DNA of 64,000 nt from Amycolatopsis sp. NBC_00345 (GTDB taxonomy: Bacteria > Actinomycetota > Actinomycetes > Mycobacteriales > Pseudonocardiaceae), in contig NZ_CP107995.1 in the NCBI RefSeq assembly GCF_036116635.1, forward strand, positions 9,672,001 through 9,736,000, given 5' to 3'. Positions 31,098-43,600 of this stretch are shown here, one piece after another. The number at the start of each line of letters is the position of its first letter. Positions within the stretch are counted from its first letter, which is position 1. The position numbers were made by a program, and so were the translations under genes. The notes under the pieces are model-generated. The model had not been told where the DNA came from and ran no database searches. It worked only from the letters and a program-made list of their open reading frames with translations.

Positions 31098-32852
31098 TCA
31101 GCCGCAGGTCTGGTTCTTCGCCGGGTCGTGGTCGTAGCGCAGGGAGGTCCGGCCGACGGCGTGCACCAGGTTGTCCCAGAACCGGCCGAACGTCAGCGGG
31201 GCGCGCACGGAGTCCAGCATCTCCCGGTTGTGCGGGCAGGCCAGCGTGCGGCGGATGTCGTCCAGCCGGGCGGCGGTGAAGTCGCCCCTGGCGGCGAGCT
31301 CGGCCGTGGTGCCGCGGCCACCGTCGGCGACGTCCCAGTCGATGCCGGCGTACTTGTTGTGGCCGGTCCGGCGGTCGGGGTACGGCGTGGTGTGCGCGGC
31401 GATCGGGTTCGACAGCCCGATCGGGTCGTGCACCCACGCGTCCAGCGGCAGCAGCAGGCCGGGGCCGCCGATGTTGAAGAACGTGACGGTGTCGTGGCCC
31501 GAGGTGGTCGGGTAGGCGTGCCACTCGCCCTGCGCCGTCTGGACCAGGACCACCGGCTCGGGCTCGGTGTCGAGAAGGGCGCGGATCGGGGTCGCGATCG
31601 CGGTGAACTCGTCGAAGTCCTCGGCCAGGATCGGGTGCTCGTGGTGGCTGTCGGAGACGTAGTTGGCGCGCTCGTCGGCGATCCCGCGCGCCTCGTCGAT
31701 CGGGTGCTGCAGGTGCGTGTACGGCGTGCGCAGCCAGCCGACGGCCACCAGCGCCCACACGCCCAGCGCGATCGCCGGGACCACCGTCAGCCGGGTCAGC
31801 CGGATCGCCATCACGGGCAGCAGCAGGCAGAACAGCGCGGGCAGCAGCATCCGCGCGTGCATGAAGTCACCGCCGACGCGGATCACGTACAGCGCCAGCC
31901 CCAGCGCGGCGAGCACCGGCACGGCCACCACGACCGCGATCTCGCGGTTCACGCGCTTGCCCCACAGCAGCACCACGGCGATCAGCGCGCACAGCAGCAC
32001 CGGCACCCACAGCCAGTACGGGCCCACGAAGTCGGCGAGGTAGCCGAACCCCTTGTGCCACAAGGCGTTCGACGCTTCCTTGACGAGCGCGGTGTTCGGC
32101 GTGAGCAGCCCGTAGTAGCCCATGCGGAACACCTGGTAGGCGGCCGGCAGCGCGGCCGCGGCGACGATCCACAGCAGCCCCGCGCGCCAGCCGCGCCACG
32201 CGAGCACCAGCAGCCCCACGCCCGCGACGGCGCTGAACAGCGCCAGGTCCGGCCGCACGAGGTACCCGAGGCCGATCACCACGGCCGTCAGCCACACCGG
32301 CCCGGCGCCCTGGTGCCGTGCGCGGCGGACCAGCAGCCACCAGGTGCCGCCGAGCCACAGCGTGATCAGGCCGGTCTCGAGCCCGGAAGTGGCGAAGTCC
32401 CGGAACGGCGGCAGCGCCACGAGGACCAGCGCCCCCAGCGGCACCACGAACACCGAGCGCGTGGCCCCGGCCAGCCGGCGCGCGCCGTCGAGCGCGAGCA
32501 GCAGCCCGCCGACGGAGCACAGGAGACCGGTCACCACGGCCAGCCACTCCAGCCGCAGCCCGGGGATCCAGGCGAACGCCAGGAGCAGGAACGTCCACAG
32601 GGTGCTGGTGTTGGACTCGACGCGTTCGCCCGCGTTGAACACCGGCCCGTTGCCGGCCAGGATCTGGCGGACGGTCCGCAGCACGATCATGCCGTCGTCG
32701 CTCATCCACCGGCGGTTCCACGCCAGCACCGCGAACCCCGCGACGGTCAGCCCGAGCACCGCCCAGTTCCACGCGCGCGCCCGCGTCCAGCCCCGTTGCG
32801 CCGGGTCCGCGCCGGGGCTCGTGGGCAGCGTTTCACTCACCACGGTGCTCAT
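31098..32852 (-). CDS. aftB: AftB/ZomB-like arabinofuranosyltransferase (multi-pass membrane)
   Basis: The 584-residue protein has about 10-11 hydrophobic helices in residues 25-385 and a soluble extracytoplasmic C-terminus. The first loop carries RWMSDDGMIVLRTVRQILAG and GPVFNAGERVESNTSTLW (about residues 48-86), the acidic DD pair and motif of GT-C enzymes of the AftB/ZomB group. AftB adds the terminal beta-1,2-arabinofuranose of arabinogalactan using decaprenyl-phospho-arabinose. The C-terminal domain has conserved-looking YPTTSGHDTVTFFNIGGPGLL and ends with Cys. Its presence fits an arabinogalactan-walled actinomycete. It ends eight bases from the convergent iclR gene. Confidence 0.85.
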   Translation of the reverse strand: MSTVVSETLPTSPGADPAQRGWTRARAWNWAVLGLTVAGFAVLAWNRRWMSDDGMIVLRTVRQILAGNGPVFNAGERVESNTSTLWTFLLLAFAWIPGLRLEWLAVVTGLLCSVGGLLLALDGARRLAGATRSVFVVPLGALVLVALPPFRDFATSGLETGLITLWLGGTWWLLVRRARHQGAGPVWLTAVVIGLGYLVRPDLALFSAVAGVGLLVLAWRGWRAGLLWIVAAAALPAAYQVFRMGYYGLLTPNTALVKEASNALWHKGFGYLADFVGPYWLWVPVLLCALIAVVLLWGKRVNREIAVVVAVPVLAALGLALYVIRVGGDFMHARMLLPALFCLLLPVMAIRLTRLTVVPAIALGVWALVAVGWLRTPYTHLQHPIDEARGIADERANYVSDSHHEHPILAEDFDEFTAIATPIRALLDTEPEPVVLVQTAQGEWHAYPTTSGHDTVTFFNIGGPGLLLPLDAWVHDPIGLSNPIAAHTTPYPDRRTGHNKYAGIDWDVADGGRGTTAELAARGDFTAARLDDIRRTLACPHNREMLDSVRAPLTFGRFWDNLVHAVGRTSLRYDHDPAKNQTCG

Positions 32853-33265
32853 CGGATCTCCTCGCCGGCCAGGTCAGGCTGCTTTGTCATGCGGCCCGCG
32901 ACCGCTGCGCGATCGTACCGGCGGGCCGCTGGAGTGGCTGGGGTGGTGCCGACCGGGTGCGGGTGCCGACGAGGGTGTGGTTGTTGTGGTCGGCGCTGGT
33001 GGGGTTGGCGGAGGTACTGCCTCGGGGCCGGTTCGGCCGAACATGCCGAGGCGTCAGACGGGTGACGACAGTCGTCCTTTTTATCTGCTTAGTCTGATTA
33101 ATGTCAATAGTCGTTTGTGTGAACATAGCTAGTCCTGGGGTCTACGTCACTCTCTGTCGAATACGCCGCTTGGCCTCTTCTCGCCGGTTTGCTGATTTGA
33201 CAGGGTGATCATGGGTTCGTCGGGGGCCTGGCGATTGGCTGGTTGCTCTTGACGAGGGGGATCTC
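32853..33265. other. 413-bp intergenic region before the RHS/LamG locus
   Basis: The first 200 bp are GC-rich with no supported gene. About 33077-33130 is markedly AT-rich (CTTTTTATCTGCTTAGTC) and may contain the promoter for the secreted protein gene that follows. TTGACA at 33197-33202 is a -35-like word without a good -10 partner. GAGGGGG at about 33251 is the ribosome-binding site for GTG 33266. Confidence 0.5.
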
Positions 33266-36200
33266 GTGCGTCTTTCCCGTGTGCGTTGGCGCGCCTTTGT
33301 GGTGTCGGCTGCGGTTGTTCTCGGTTCAGTGGCGGTGGTTCAGCCGGTATTGGCGGCGCCGGCCGCGGGTGTCCCGGATTCGGCACCGGACGAGGCGACG
33401 GCGACGGCGTATGCCCGGTCCGGTGACAAGCCGGTCGAGGTCTCGTCGGAGACGACGGAAACTTCCCGGACCGTCGCGAACCCGGATGGTTCGTGGACGT
33501 TGACCGAGTACGTCCATCCGGTACGGGTCAAGCAGGGCGGCAGCTGGGCGCCGATCGACACCTCGTTGATGCGAAGACCGGACGGCACCATCGGGCCGAA
33601 GGCGGTGACGGTGGACGTCGCCCTCAACCCCGGCGGTGCAGGCTCTGCGGCAAAGCCGATCGTGCAAGCGGGCGAGGAAGGCACAGAGGTCGGTCTCAAG
33701 TGGATCAGCGACCTTCCGGTGCCCACGCTCGACGGTGACACCGCCACCTACTCCGAGGTACTGCCGGGCGTCGATCTGACGGTGAAGGCAGCGGCTGAGG
33801 GTTATACCGAGAACCTGGTCATCAAGACGCCCGACGCGGCGAAGAACCCGCAGCTGCGGGACGTTCCGTTCGGGCTTTACACGAAGAACGCCACTGTGTC
33901 CGTCGCAGCAGGCGACGGTCGGGGCACCCCCGCGCAGTCGAAGCCGACTGATGGGCTCGAGGTCAAGGACACTGCGGGCCAGGTTGTCTTCGCCGGTGAC
34001 GCGTCACGGATGTGGGACTCCTCCGGGACGGGCTCGCCCGCTGAACAGCAGCTCGGGGAGGGTGGCGGCCGGCGTGAGGCGGTGATGAACTTCGCGCTCA
34101 CACCGGACAAGGTGACGATCAGTCCCGACCAGGCTTTCCTGGCCGATCCGGCGACGCGTTATCCCGTGTCTCTGGACCCGGACAACTGGTGCACCTCCTG
34201 TGGGATCCAGTCGCACGTGGTGGTCCAGGACGGCTACAAGGACGCGCATAACTGGAACGCCTCGACCGGTGACTTCTCGGATCTCAAAGCCGGCTACGAG
34301 AACTACGACAAGGCCGGGACATCGCGGTCCTACATTCAGATGAACACGGCTCGCCTGGGTGGCACGGTCATCAACAGCGCGACCCTGAACACCACGGTGC
34401 TGCACAGTTACAGCTGTTCTCCGGAGCCGACCGGCCTGTGGATCTCGAATCCGGGTGACAGCGGTACCACCTGGAACAACCAGCCGTCGTGGCCGTACTT
34501 CGTGTCCGACATGAACGTGGCCAACTGTCACGACGCGGGCGACGTCACCGGCCAGTTCGACGCGTTGAAACCCGCACGGGACGCGGCCGCGAACTATTGG
34601 CAGAGCGCGTGGTTCGTACTGGCTGCCAAGAACGAGGGTGCTGGAACGGACACGTGGCGCCGGTTCGCTCTGAACCCGTACTTCCAAGTGAACTACGACT
34701 CCTACCCGAACCCGCCGGCGAACCTGTCGATGCAGAACGGGCTGCTGCCGTGTACCAGCGGCGCGAACCGTCCGTGGGTGTTCACCAAGTCCCCGCAGCT
34801 GGCGGGCCGGGTGTCCGATCCCGACGGCGGCACGCTGCAGGCGAAGTTCGCCGTTGCGTTCGGCGCGCTCGGGCACAACGTCTACACCCACGACAACGCC
34901 GCGAACATGGTGACCGTGGGTACGCCGGGCCCGAATCAACAGGCCACCGCGCAGCTGGCCGCGGTTCCGGGCGGCTGGATCAACGACGACGGGATCTACA
35001 ACTGGTCGATGCAGGTCACCGATGGGCAGCTGCAGTCGAACTTCGTCGGCAACTGCGAGTTCACGGTGGACTCCAAAGTTCCGCACGCTCCCAGCGTGGC
35101 CATGAGCGGATCACCCCCGGTCAACCAGGGTGATCCGGCGAGCTTCACCGTCTCGGTCGACATGGCGACCGCCGGGTTGTATGACATCGACCACTTCATC
35201 TACACCACCGATGGATCCGAGCCACAGACGCAGGGCTCGCCGACGGCGCCTGCTGCCCAGAGCACCAATGCCTCCGGCAACCTGGTCGCGACCACGAGCC
35301 TGTCGACGACAGCGGTCAACGGCAACCAGAACCTGATCCGGGTCAAGGCAGTCAACAAGGCGGGCACCCCCGGTCCGAACGCGACCTGTGTCGCGGACGG
35401 CCACCTGGATGGTCCGTCTTGCTCGTACCACGTCCAGCCGGTCACTCCGGCCAAGAGCCTGCTCGCCGCCTGGTCCGCTGACGAGACCAGCGGCACCGTC
35501 CTCGGTGACACCGCCGCGGCAACTCCGGGCAACTCCGGTCTCGCCGCTCACCCGGCCACTCTCGCGGGCAGCGCAACGTGGTCCGCGGGCTACAACCAGG
35601 GCAACAGCTGGACCCACCCGGACACAAATGGCTACGGCGAGGGGCAGAAGGGCGCGCTGACTCTCGACGGCGTCTCCGGTTATGCGCAGACGAGTGGGCC
35701 ACTGCTGGACACCACCGAGTCGTTCTCCGTTGCCGCGTGGGTGAAGCTCACCGACACGAGCCACTCGCAGTCGGTCCTCGCCCAGGACGGCACGCTCACT
35801 GACCCATTTCTGTTGCAGTACAACAAGGAGAGCAACGCCTGGGTGATGAGGATGACCACCGGCGACAACACCGAGGTCAACGACAACCGTGCAGTCGCGA
35901 CCAGTCCGCCGCAGCTCGGCATCTGGACGCACCTCGCCGCGACCTACGACGCGTCCACTCACATCGCCACCCTCTTCGTCAACGGCGTCAAACAGGGCAC
36001 CGTCCTCGCGCACCCGTGGTCCGCGACCGGACCCACGTTGATCGGCGCGAGCAAGTGGAACAGCAGCCGCATCGACTACTTCCACGGCCAGATCGACGAC
36101 GCCCAGGTCTGGCAGCGTGAGCTATCGGCCCAGGACGCACACGACCTGGGGAACACCGGCGTACTCGTGGCGAGCTACGGCCTCGCCGAGGGGTGCGGAC

Positions 36201-37561
36201 CTGAGCTGACGAGCCCGGCCTCCCGGGTTCCCTCGCAGCAGGCCAACTGGCCGGTCGACGAAACGACCGGTTCGACGGGGAAGGACTCGAGCAGCTTCGG
36301 CCACGACCTCACCCTGACCGGGGGCTACAGCTGGGTTCCCGGCCGCGTCGGAGGTGGCGTGCACCTCGACGGAGCCAGCGGTTCCGGGAGCACAGCCGGC
36401 CCGGTAGCCGACACTTCTGGCTCGTTCACCGTGTCCGCTTGGGTGAAGCCGGACGACCTCGCTGCGACCTACACGGTGCTGTCCCAGGACGGCGCGCACG
36501 CACCGGCCTTCCTGTTGCGGTACGGGAAGGACGTCAACCGGTGGGCGTTCGGGATGTCCCCGGCGGACGATGCGGCGAGCCCGGTCCAGTGGGCGACCGG
36601 GACCTCGGCGCCCCAGGCGACGACGTGGACGATGGTCACCGCGGTCTTCGACATCGAAGCCATGCAGGCCCGGCTGTACGTCAACGGCAAGCGTGAGGCG
36701 GCTACTGCAGTGCCTGCCGCCTGGTCCGGCTCGGGCAAGACATTCCTGGGTGCTGAGCCCGGTGCGCGAAACCTGTTCAAGGGCACAGTCGACCAGGTCG
36801 GAGCTTGGGCAACCGCTCTTTCCGACGATCAAGTCGCCGCGATGGCGGGCTACAGCCACTACGACTCGGTCAGCCAGACCGTCGCCGGCGCCAGTGGCGG
36901 AGTCACCCTGGAGGCGGAGGCGGACGCGAATGGTAAGCCGACGGCGTGCGCTGCCCGATTCGACAACTCGTGGAGCGGGCAGGTCGACGTTCCGAAGCCG
37001 GCGAACTTCCGCACTGACAAGTCGTTCACCGTCGAAGCATGGGTGAAGCACACCTGGACTGCGGCGGACGTGTCCGCACAAGGCGCTGTGGATCCCTTCG
37101 CGCGGGCAGTGGTCGGTGGGAACGACGCGCAGTACTCGCCGTTCATGCTGGGATACCGGGCGGTCGCTGGCAGTTCGGGAACATTGCACGGCAAATGGAG
37201 CTTCCTGCTCTCGACGTCGGCTACCGCGGACGGAGCCTGGTACGCGCTCAGCGACGCCGACGCCGTCAACAACACATGGACTCATCTCGCGGTTTCCTAC
37301 GACGCGTCCTCGAAGATGGTCACCTTGTACGTGAACGACGTGAAGCAGAACTTCTTCCTCAACACCCAGGACGGCAGCGGAGTATCGGGCCGCGACGCGA
37401 GTGCCGGGCTGTTCCTGGGCCGCGGTATCTGGAGTGGCAACCGGTCGGACGAGTGGTACGGGGGCCTCGCTGGCGTCCGGGTCTATTCCGGTGTGCGTGG
37501 CTTGGCCATTGTCGGCAACGACCGGTTCGAGGACGACCCTCGCCAGCTGTTCGCGGGCTGA
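33266..37561 (+). CDS. Large secreted LamG-repeat protein, partner of the RHS protein
   Basis: The 1431-residue protein has a signal peptide (RAFVVSAAVVLGSVAVVQPV, cut near VLAAPAAG). An N-terminal region of the kind found in actinobacterial wall/RHS proteins follows (TETSRTVANPDGSWTLTEYV, PGVDLTVKAAAEGYTENLVI). A DNRLRE-like adhesive domain lies near residues 308-481 (AGTSRSYIQMNTARLGGTVI). Three LamG/concanavalin-like domains follow at about 728-950, 990-1190 and 1205-1421, each with SFTVAAWVK/SFTVSAWVK/SFTVEAWVK. It ends 40 bp before the RHS gene and is very probably co-transcribed. Likely role: surface or matrix binding that helps display or delivery of the RHS toxin. Confidence 0.85.
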   Translation: MRLSRVRWRAFVVSAAVVLGSVAVVQPVLAAPAAGVPDSAPDEATATAYARSGDKPVEVSSETTETSRTVANPDGSWTLTEYVHPVRVKQGGSWAPIDTSLMRRPDGTIGPKAVTVDVALNPGGAGSAAKPIVQAGEEGTEVGLKWISDLPVPTLDGDTATYSEVLPGVDLTVKAAAEGYTENLVIKTPDAAKNPQLRDVPFGLYTKNATVSVAAGDGRGTPAQSKPTDGLEVKDTAGQVVFAGDASRMWDSSGTGSPAEQQLGEGGGRREAVMNFALTPDKVTISPDQAFLADPATRYPVSLDPDNWCTSCGIQSHVVVQDGYKDAHNWNASTGDFSDLKAGYENYDKAGTSRSYIQMNTARLGGTVINSATLNTTVLHSYSCSPEPTGLWISNPGDSGTTWNNQPSWPYFVSDMNVANCHDAGDVTGQFDALKPARDAAANYWQSAWFVLAAKNEGAGTDTWRRFALNPYFQVNYDSYPNPPANLSMQNGLLPCTSGANRPWVFTKSPQLAGRVSDPDGGTLQAKFAVAFGALGHNVYTHDNAANMVTVGTPGPNQQATAQLAAVPGGWINDDGIYNWSMQVTDGQLQSNFVGNCEFTVDSKVPHAPSVAMSGSPPVNQGDPASFTVSVDMATAGLYDIDHFIYTTDGSEPQTQGSPTAPAAQSTNASGNLVATTSLSTTAVNGNQNLIRVKAVNKAGTPGPNATCVADGHLDGPSCSYHVQPVTPAKSLLAAWSADETSGTVLGDTAAATPGNSGLAAHPATLAGSATWSAGYNQGNSWTHPDTNGYGEGQKGALTLDGVSGYAQTSGPLLDTTESFSVAAWVKLTDTSHSQSVLAQDGTLTDPFLLQYNKESNAWVMRMTTGDNTEVNDNRAVATSPPQLGIWTHLAATYDASTHIATLFVNGVKQGTVLAHPWSATGPTLIGASKWNSSRIDYFHGQIDDAQVWQRELSAQDAHDLGNTGVLVASYGLAEGCGPELTSPASRVPSQQANWPVDETTGSTGKDSSSFGHDLTLTGGYSWVPGRVGGGVHLDGASGSGSTAGPVADTSGSFTVSAWVKPDDLAATYTVLSQDGAHAPAFLLRYGKDVNRWAFGMSPADDAASPVQWATGTSAPQATTWTMVTAVFDIEAMQARLYVNGKREAATAVPAAWSGSGKTFLGAEPGARNLFKGTVDQVGAWATALSDDQVAAMAGYSHYDSVSQTVAGASGGVTLEAEADANGKPTACAARFDNSWSGQVDVPKPANFRTDKSFTVEAWVKHTWTAADVSAQGAVDPFARAVVGGNDAQYSPFMLGYRAVAGSSGTLHGKWSFLLSTSATADGAWYALSDADAVNNTWTHLAVSYDASSKMVTLYVNDVKQNFFLNTQDGSGVSGRDASAGLFLGRGIWSGNRSDEWYGGLAGVRVYSGVRGLAIVGNDRFEDDPRQLFAG

Positions 37562-37601
37562 GTTCGCCGTTTCTTCGAGGGCTTGAGGGCAGGGGTTTGT
37601 C

Positions 37602-40600
37602 ATGCGGACGCAATTTCGGTTTAGCACGTGGGTAAGAGCCACGGCGGGCGCGGTCGTCCTGATGTTGGCCGCGAGCGCGCAGCAGGCCGTAGCGGCACCG
37701 GCGGCAGGGCCGAGCGGCTGGCACGGGCTGGGATGGGATCTGCCGCCGCTGCAAGCGACGGCGTCAGTGGCGGGGAAGACCGGTGGTCTGGAACCGCATC
37801 CGGCCCCCACACCGTCAGCACCGCTACCGTCCGTCGCTTGGCCGGCCGCGTCGAGCACCGACGTCGCGCTGACCTCGGACCCAGTGGCCGCGAAAACACC
37901 GGTCACGGTTACCCGTAGCCAGAAGGCGTCGCCTGCAGCGCACGCGGCAGGCACCGTCAAGCTCGACGTACTGGACAAGTCCGCCGCGGACAAGGCCGGA
38001 GTCCGCGGCACCCTGATGAAGGTGACACCGTCGGCGGGGGACACCAGCGGGCCGCTGGAGCTGAACCTCGACTACCGCTCGTTCGCCGGGGCGTACGGCG
38101 CGAGCTATGGGTCGCGGCTGCGGTTCGTGCAGTACCCGGAGTGTCTGCTGTCCACTCCGGACCAGCCGCAGTGCCAGGTGAAGACGCCGTTGCCGTCGGC
38201 CAACAACACCCAGACCGATCATCTGACGGGCCAGGCATCGCTCGTTTCGCCGAGCAGCGCCATGGTGATCGCTGCCGAGGCTGACGACAAGGGAGACGGC
38301 GGTGACTTCAAGGCGACGGACCTGAAGCCCGCCGGTTCGTGGAGTTCGGGTGGCTCGACCGGTGCGTTCACCTACTCGTATCCGCTGAACGTCCCGGCCG
38401 GCCCTAGTGGCAAGGGCCCGGGACTGGGCCTGGACTACTCGTCTGACGCGGTGGACGGCCTGACCTCGGCCACGAACAACCAGGCTTCGCCGATCGGTGA
38501 CGGCTGGTCGCTGTCGGGCGGCGGGTTCATCGAGCGCTCCTACAAGTCCTGTGCCGAAGACCTCGGGGGGAACAACGGCCAGAACAAGCAGAACGGTGAT
38601 CTGTGCTGGTTCTCCGACAACGCCACACTCTCGTTCGGCGGGTCCAGCGACATGCTGGTCAAGGACAAGAACAGCGCCAACAGCTGGCACACCAAGATCG
38701 ACAAGGGCTCGAAGATCGAGAAGCTGGACAACGCCGCCAACGGCGTTCAGGGCAGCGAAGCCTGGAAGCTGACCACCTCTGACGGGACGCAGTACTTCTT
38801 CGGTCTCAACCATCTTCCCGGCTGGCAGAACGGCAACGCCGAAACCCACTCGGCCTGGACTGAGCCGGTCTACGGCAACAACCTCGGTGAACCGTGCTAC
38901 CACGCTGCCTTCACTGATTCCCTCTGCGCCAACACGGCGTGGCGCTGGAACCTCGACTACACGGTCGACACCCACGGCAACGCCACCGCTTACTACTACG
39001 ACACCGAGAACAACGCCTACGCGGTCAACGCCAACACTGCCGCGCCGAGCACCTACGTCCGCAGCGGATACCTGTCGCGGATCGAGTACGGGTTCAACAC
39101 CCGCGTCGCGAACGTCTACTCGACGCCGCCGGCCCGTGTGCTGCTGGGTACCACCGAGCGCTGTCTTCCGAACGCGACGTTCACGTGTGACGCCGGGCAG
39201 CTCACCAAGGACAACGCGACGCACTGGCCGGATGTGCCGTTCGATCGGATCTGCACCGTCGGCACCAAGTGCCTGAACGCCTCCCCGAGCTTCTTCAGCC
39301 GTAAGCGATACACCACGATCACCGGCCAAGTCACCGACGGTGCCGGCAGCTGGAAGCCGGTGGTCTCGTGGGCGCTCGGCCAGTCCTACCCGCCCAGCGG
39401 AGACGGGAAGAGTCCCGCGCTGTGGCTCGATTCGATCACTCAGACCGGACTGGCAGGAACCTCAAGCAGCAGGCCGCCGGTTTCCTTGCCGCCGACGCTG
39501 TTCCACGGAATACCGAAAGCCAACCGCGTCGACGCCTCCACGGGCTACACCGCGCTGACCCGGCAACGGATCGACTCGATCACCACCCCGATGGGCGGGG
39601 TCACCACGGTCAAGTACGCCGAGCCGGAATGCGTACCCGGTTCGAAGATGCCCGCGTCCCCGGAGAGCAACACTCTTGCCTGCTACCCCGTCTATTGGAC
39701 GCCTGGCGGCGCGACGGACCCGATCCTCGACTGGTTCAACAAGTTCCCGGCCACCGACATCACCGAGGATGGCAACACCGCGCTGTCCCAGCAAATCGTC
39801 ACGCACTACGACTACATCGACGGTGCGGCCTGGCACCACGACGACAACCCTCTCTCCGACCCCAAGTACCGCACCTGGTCACAATTCCGCGGTTACGGTG
39901 AGGTCAAGACCACCAAGGGAGCTGCATCCGGCGATCCGTCCGGGCCCCGGACCGTGACGGACGCGCGCTACCTGCGCGGCATGGACGGCGACACGCAGCC
40001 GGGCGGTGGCCACCGCAGTGTCTCGGTTCCGAGTTACTGGGGCGAGAACGTCACCGACCTCGACCAGTACGCCGGCTTCACGAGAGAGAACCTGACGTAC
40101 CTCGACGGCAACGTCATCGCCGAGTCCCTCAACGACCCGTGGCGCAGTCCGAACGCGACAGCGACCGACACAGACGGGCTTCAGTCCTTCTACACCGGCA
40201 CCGCGGTCGCGCGAACCCGGGTCTGGGTCGCCGCGACGCAGCAATGGCGGGTCAGCCGAAAGATCAGCACCTTCGGCGACTACGGACTCGAGGTCGCCAC
40301 CGAGAACGACGGCCTCCTCAACGGCACCACGCCCGATCCCGGCCAGACCACCTGCACCACGAGCACCTACCTGCCCAATACCAGTATCTGGCTGCTCAAC
40401 AGCGTCCAGCAGGCCAGGACGTTCGCCGGCACCTGTTCGACACCGGTGACCGCGGCCACGATCGTCTCCGATTCCAAGAACTCCTTCGACTCGCTGCCCT
40501 ACGGCAGCGCGCCGACCATCGGCGACATCACCCAGACCGACGTCCTCGACACCTGGGTCCCAGGCGGCGAGACGTTCCAGTCCCCGGCGCACACCGCCAC

Positions 40601-43600
40601 GTTCGACAAATACGGCCGCAGCCTCAAAATCGCGGATCACCGCAATCTGCCGACCCTGACGGCCTACACCCCGGAGACTGGAGGTCCGGTCACCCAGATC
40701 GCCACCACGACACCACCGGTCAGCGCCACCGACACCAGGACATTCACTTCGACCAAGATCCTGGACCCGTTCTCCGGCGCGATTCTCGCCGAGATCGACA
40801 ACAGCGGGATGCGCACCGATGCCACCTATGACCCGCTCGCCCGGATCACCGCGGTGTGGAGTCCTGGACACGACAAGAGCCAGAACGCACAGCCGACCAC
40901 CACCTATGAGTACTCCGTAACCGCAGACACCGGCAAGGTCAGCTACGTCGCGACCAAGACCCTGCTCGCCAACGCCGGCTATTCCACCAGCTACGCGCTC
41001 GTCGACGGTCTCGGCCGCACAATCCAGACCCAGGCCCCGACGCCGTACAGCCAAGGCGGAAGGCTGATCGCCGACAGTCTCTACGACTCCCAGGGCCGCG
41101 TTTGCACCACGCACAACAACTACTGGAACGGCGACTCGGGCCCGGACAAGACGTTGCACGTCGTCCAGCACAACGCGGTTCCGAACAGCACCTTCACGAC
41201 CTACGACAGTGCCGGCCGGACCATCGGCGTCGCTTATGCCTTGGACGGCACCGAGCAGTGGCGCACCACGACCAAGTACGACGGTGACCGCACGGTCACC
41301 ATCCCTCCCGTCGGCGGGACCGCGACCGCCGCAGTCACCAACGGGCTGGGACAGAACGTCCAGACCATCCAGTTCCACGACCGTGACCACACCGGCACCA
41401 CCGATCCCGGTGACGTCACGACCTACACCTACACACCCGGTGGCCAGCCGGCCACGGTGACCGACGCGACCGGCAACAACACCTGGACCACCAGCTACGA
41501 CCTACACGGCCGCAAGGCTTCCTCCACCGACCCGGACACCGGGGCCATCAGCTACACCTACGACGACGCCGACCGGCTCGCCACCAGCACCGACGCGATG
41601 CACCGGACACTCGCCTACAGTTACGACAACATCGGTCGCAGGACCGGCGAATACCAGGACTCGCTCACTGGGACCAAGCTCGCTGAATGGGCCTACGACA
41701 CGGTCATGCCCGGTCAGCCCTCCGGTTCGACTCACTACGTGGACGGACGCGCCTACTCCACCGCGGTGACCGGCTATGACCCCGCCGGTCACGTCACCGG
41801 TACCAGGTACACCATTCCGGCGTTCGAGACCGGTCTCGGCGGGACATACAGCTTCAGCACCGAGTACAACTCGCTGACCGGTGCGGTCGCCACGACCACG
41901 AGCCCGCAGAAGGGCGGTGTGCCGCGGGAAACGATCTACCACGACTACGGCGCGCTCGGCCAGCCCACCGGGCTACGCGCGTCCTCGGCCGGTGGCAACT
42001 TGCTGTACCTCGTGTCCGAAACGGACTACAACCCCCAGGCCCAGGTCCTGCGGACCAACTTCCAGGACCCCGCCAGCCCTTACCAGGTAGCCGTTTCCAA
42101 CACCTACGAGGACGGCACCAACCGGCTTTCCGGAACCCTGGCCCAGCGTGCCACCGATACCGGGCACGACGTCACCAACCGCCACTACACCTACGGCCCC
42201 GACGGCAGCCTCACGAAGCTGGCTGATATTCCTCAGGGCGGCTCACCTGACGTGCAGTGCTTCCAGTACGACTACCTGCAGCGGCTGACCAACGCTTGGA
42301 CACCCGCCAGCACTGACCCGGCAAAGGCCGACTGCGGAGCCACCCCGAACGCGAGCGCGCTCGGCGGCGCGGCACCGTACTGGACTTCCTGGAGCTACAA
42401 CACCGCCGGAAACCGCACCCAGCAGGTCCAGCACGCAACAGGCGGTGTCGCGACGACGACCACTACCTATCCAGATCCGGGACAGACGCGCCCCCACGCT
42501 GCCCTGACCGCGAGCAAGACCAGTGGGAACGCCACCACGGCCAGCGACTACAGCTATGACGACGACGGTCGTACGAAGACTCGCGGGCCGTCTGGGGCGG
42601 GGCAGTCCTTCACCTACGACGCGGAAGGCAACATCGCGTCGGTCACCGAGGCCGATGGGAAGACCAGCACTTACGTCTACGACGCTGATGGCAACCGCCT
42701 CGTTACTCGCGATCCGTCCGGTGTCACTCTCACTGTGGGTGACACTGAACTGCACGTCGCCGCCGGCGGGACCACGGCGATCGGCACCCGCTACTACTCC
42801 TACAACGGCCAGCCCATCGCGGAACGCAACGCGGTCTCTGGTGTTTCCTGGCTGCTCACCGACAACCAAGGCACTGCCTACGCCACGGTCGATGCCGCGA
42901 ACCTGGCTGTCCGTAAGCGTTACCAGGATCCTTACGGCGTTCCTCGTGGTAATACCGATGGGCCCTGGGCCGACAATCACGGCTTCCTGGGCGGCTTCCA
43001 GAACACGACGGGGCTCACGCATCTCGGCGCCCGCGACTACGACCCGCTCACGGGCAGCTTCACCACGCCGGACCCGGTCCTGGATCTGAGCCAGCCGGCG
43101 CACCTGAATGCTTACACGTACGGGTTCGACAACCCGATCGGCAGCCCTGACCCCACAGGCCTTGAGCCCCAACTGTCGGAGTGCGACAAGGCGGACGATC
43201 GGCTTGCATGTGAGAACTGGGGTTACACAGCCAGTACCGGTAACGCGTCGGACGACAAGTTCTACAACACTTATCGGCGTTCCTCGATCAAGCTCTGCAA
43301 TTGGAGCCGTCACTGCCTGACCGACAACCGTGACGTTACGACCAAGGGCCGTAGGGCACCTACTCAGGAGCGCGCGGAGTCGATCTACCGGCAGTTCCAC
43401 CACGAGGGAATGACGATTCAGCAGATCGTCGAGCTGGGTTGGCAGATGACCGGTATTCCCGACGCGATCGACTGTGTCAACGATCCGTCGTGGGGTTCGT
43501 GTTTGTCTGCGGCGGCATCGCTTGTGCCTTACCTCAAGGGTGGCAAGGCGATCAAGGCCTTGGCGGAGTCTGAGAAGTTCGCTGCGGCGGGAAAGTTCAT

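Noticed and set aside
31050..33065. A 671-residue open frame on the plus strand across the AftB gene
   Set aside because: It is the complement of a clear membrane-protein gene and is made of Arg, Gln, Pro and His-rich noise.
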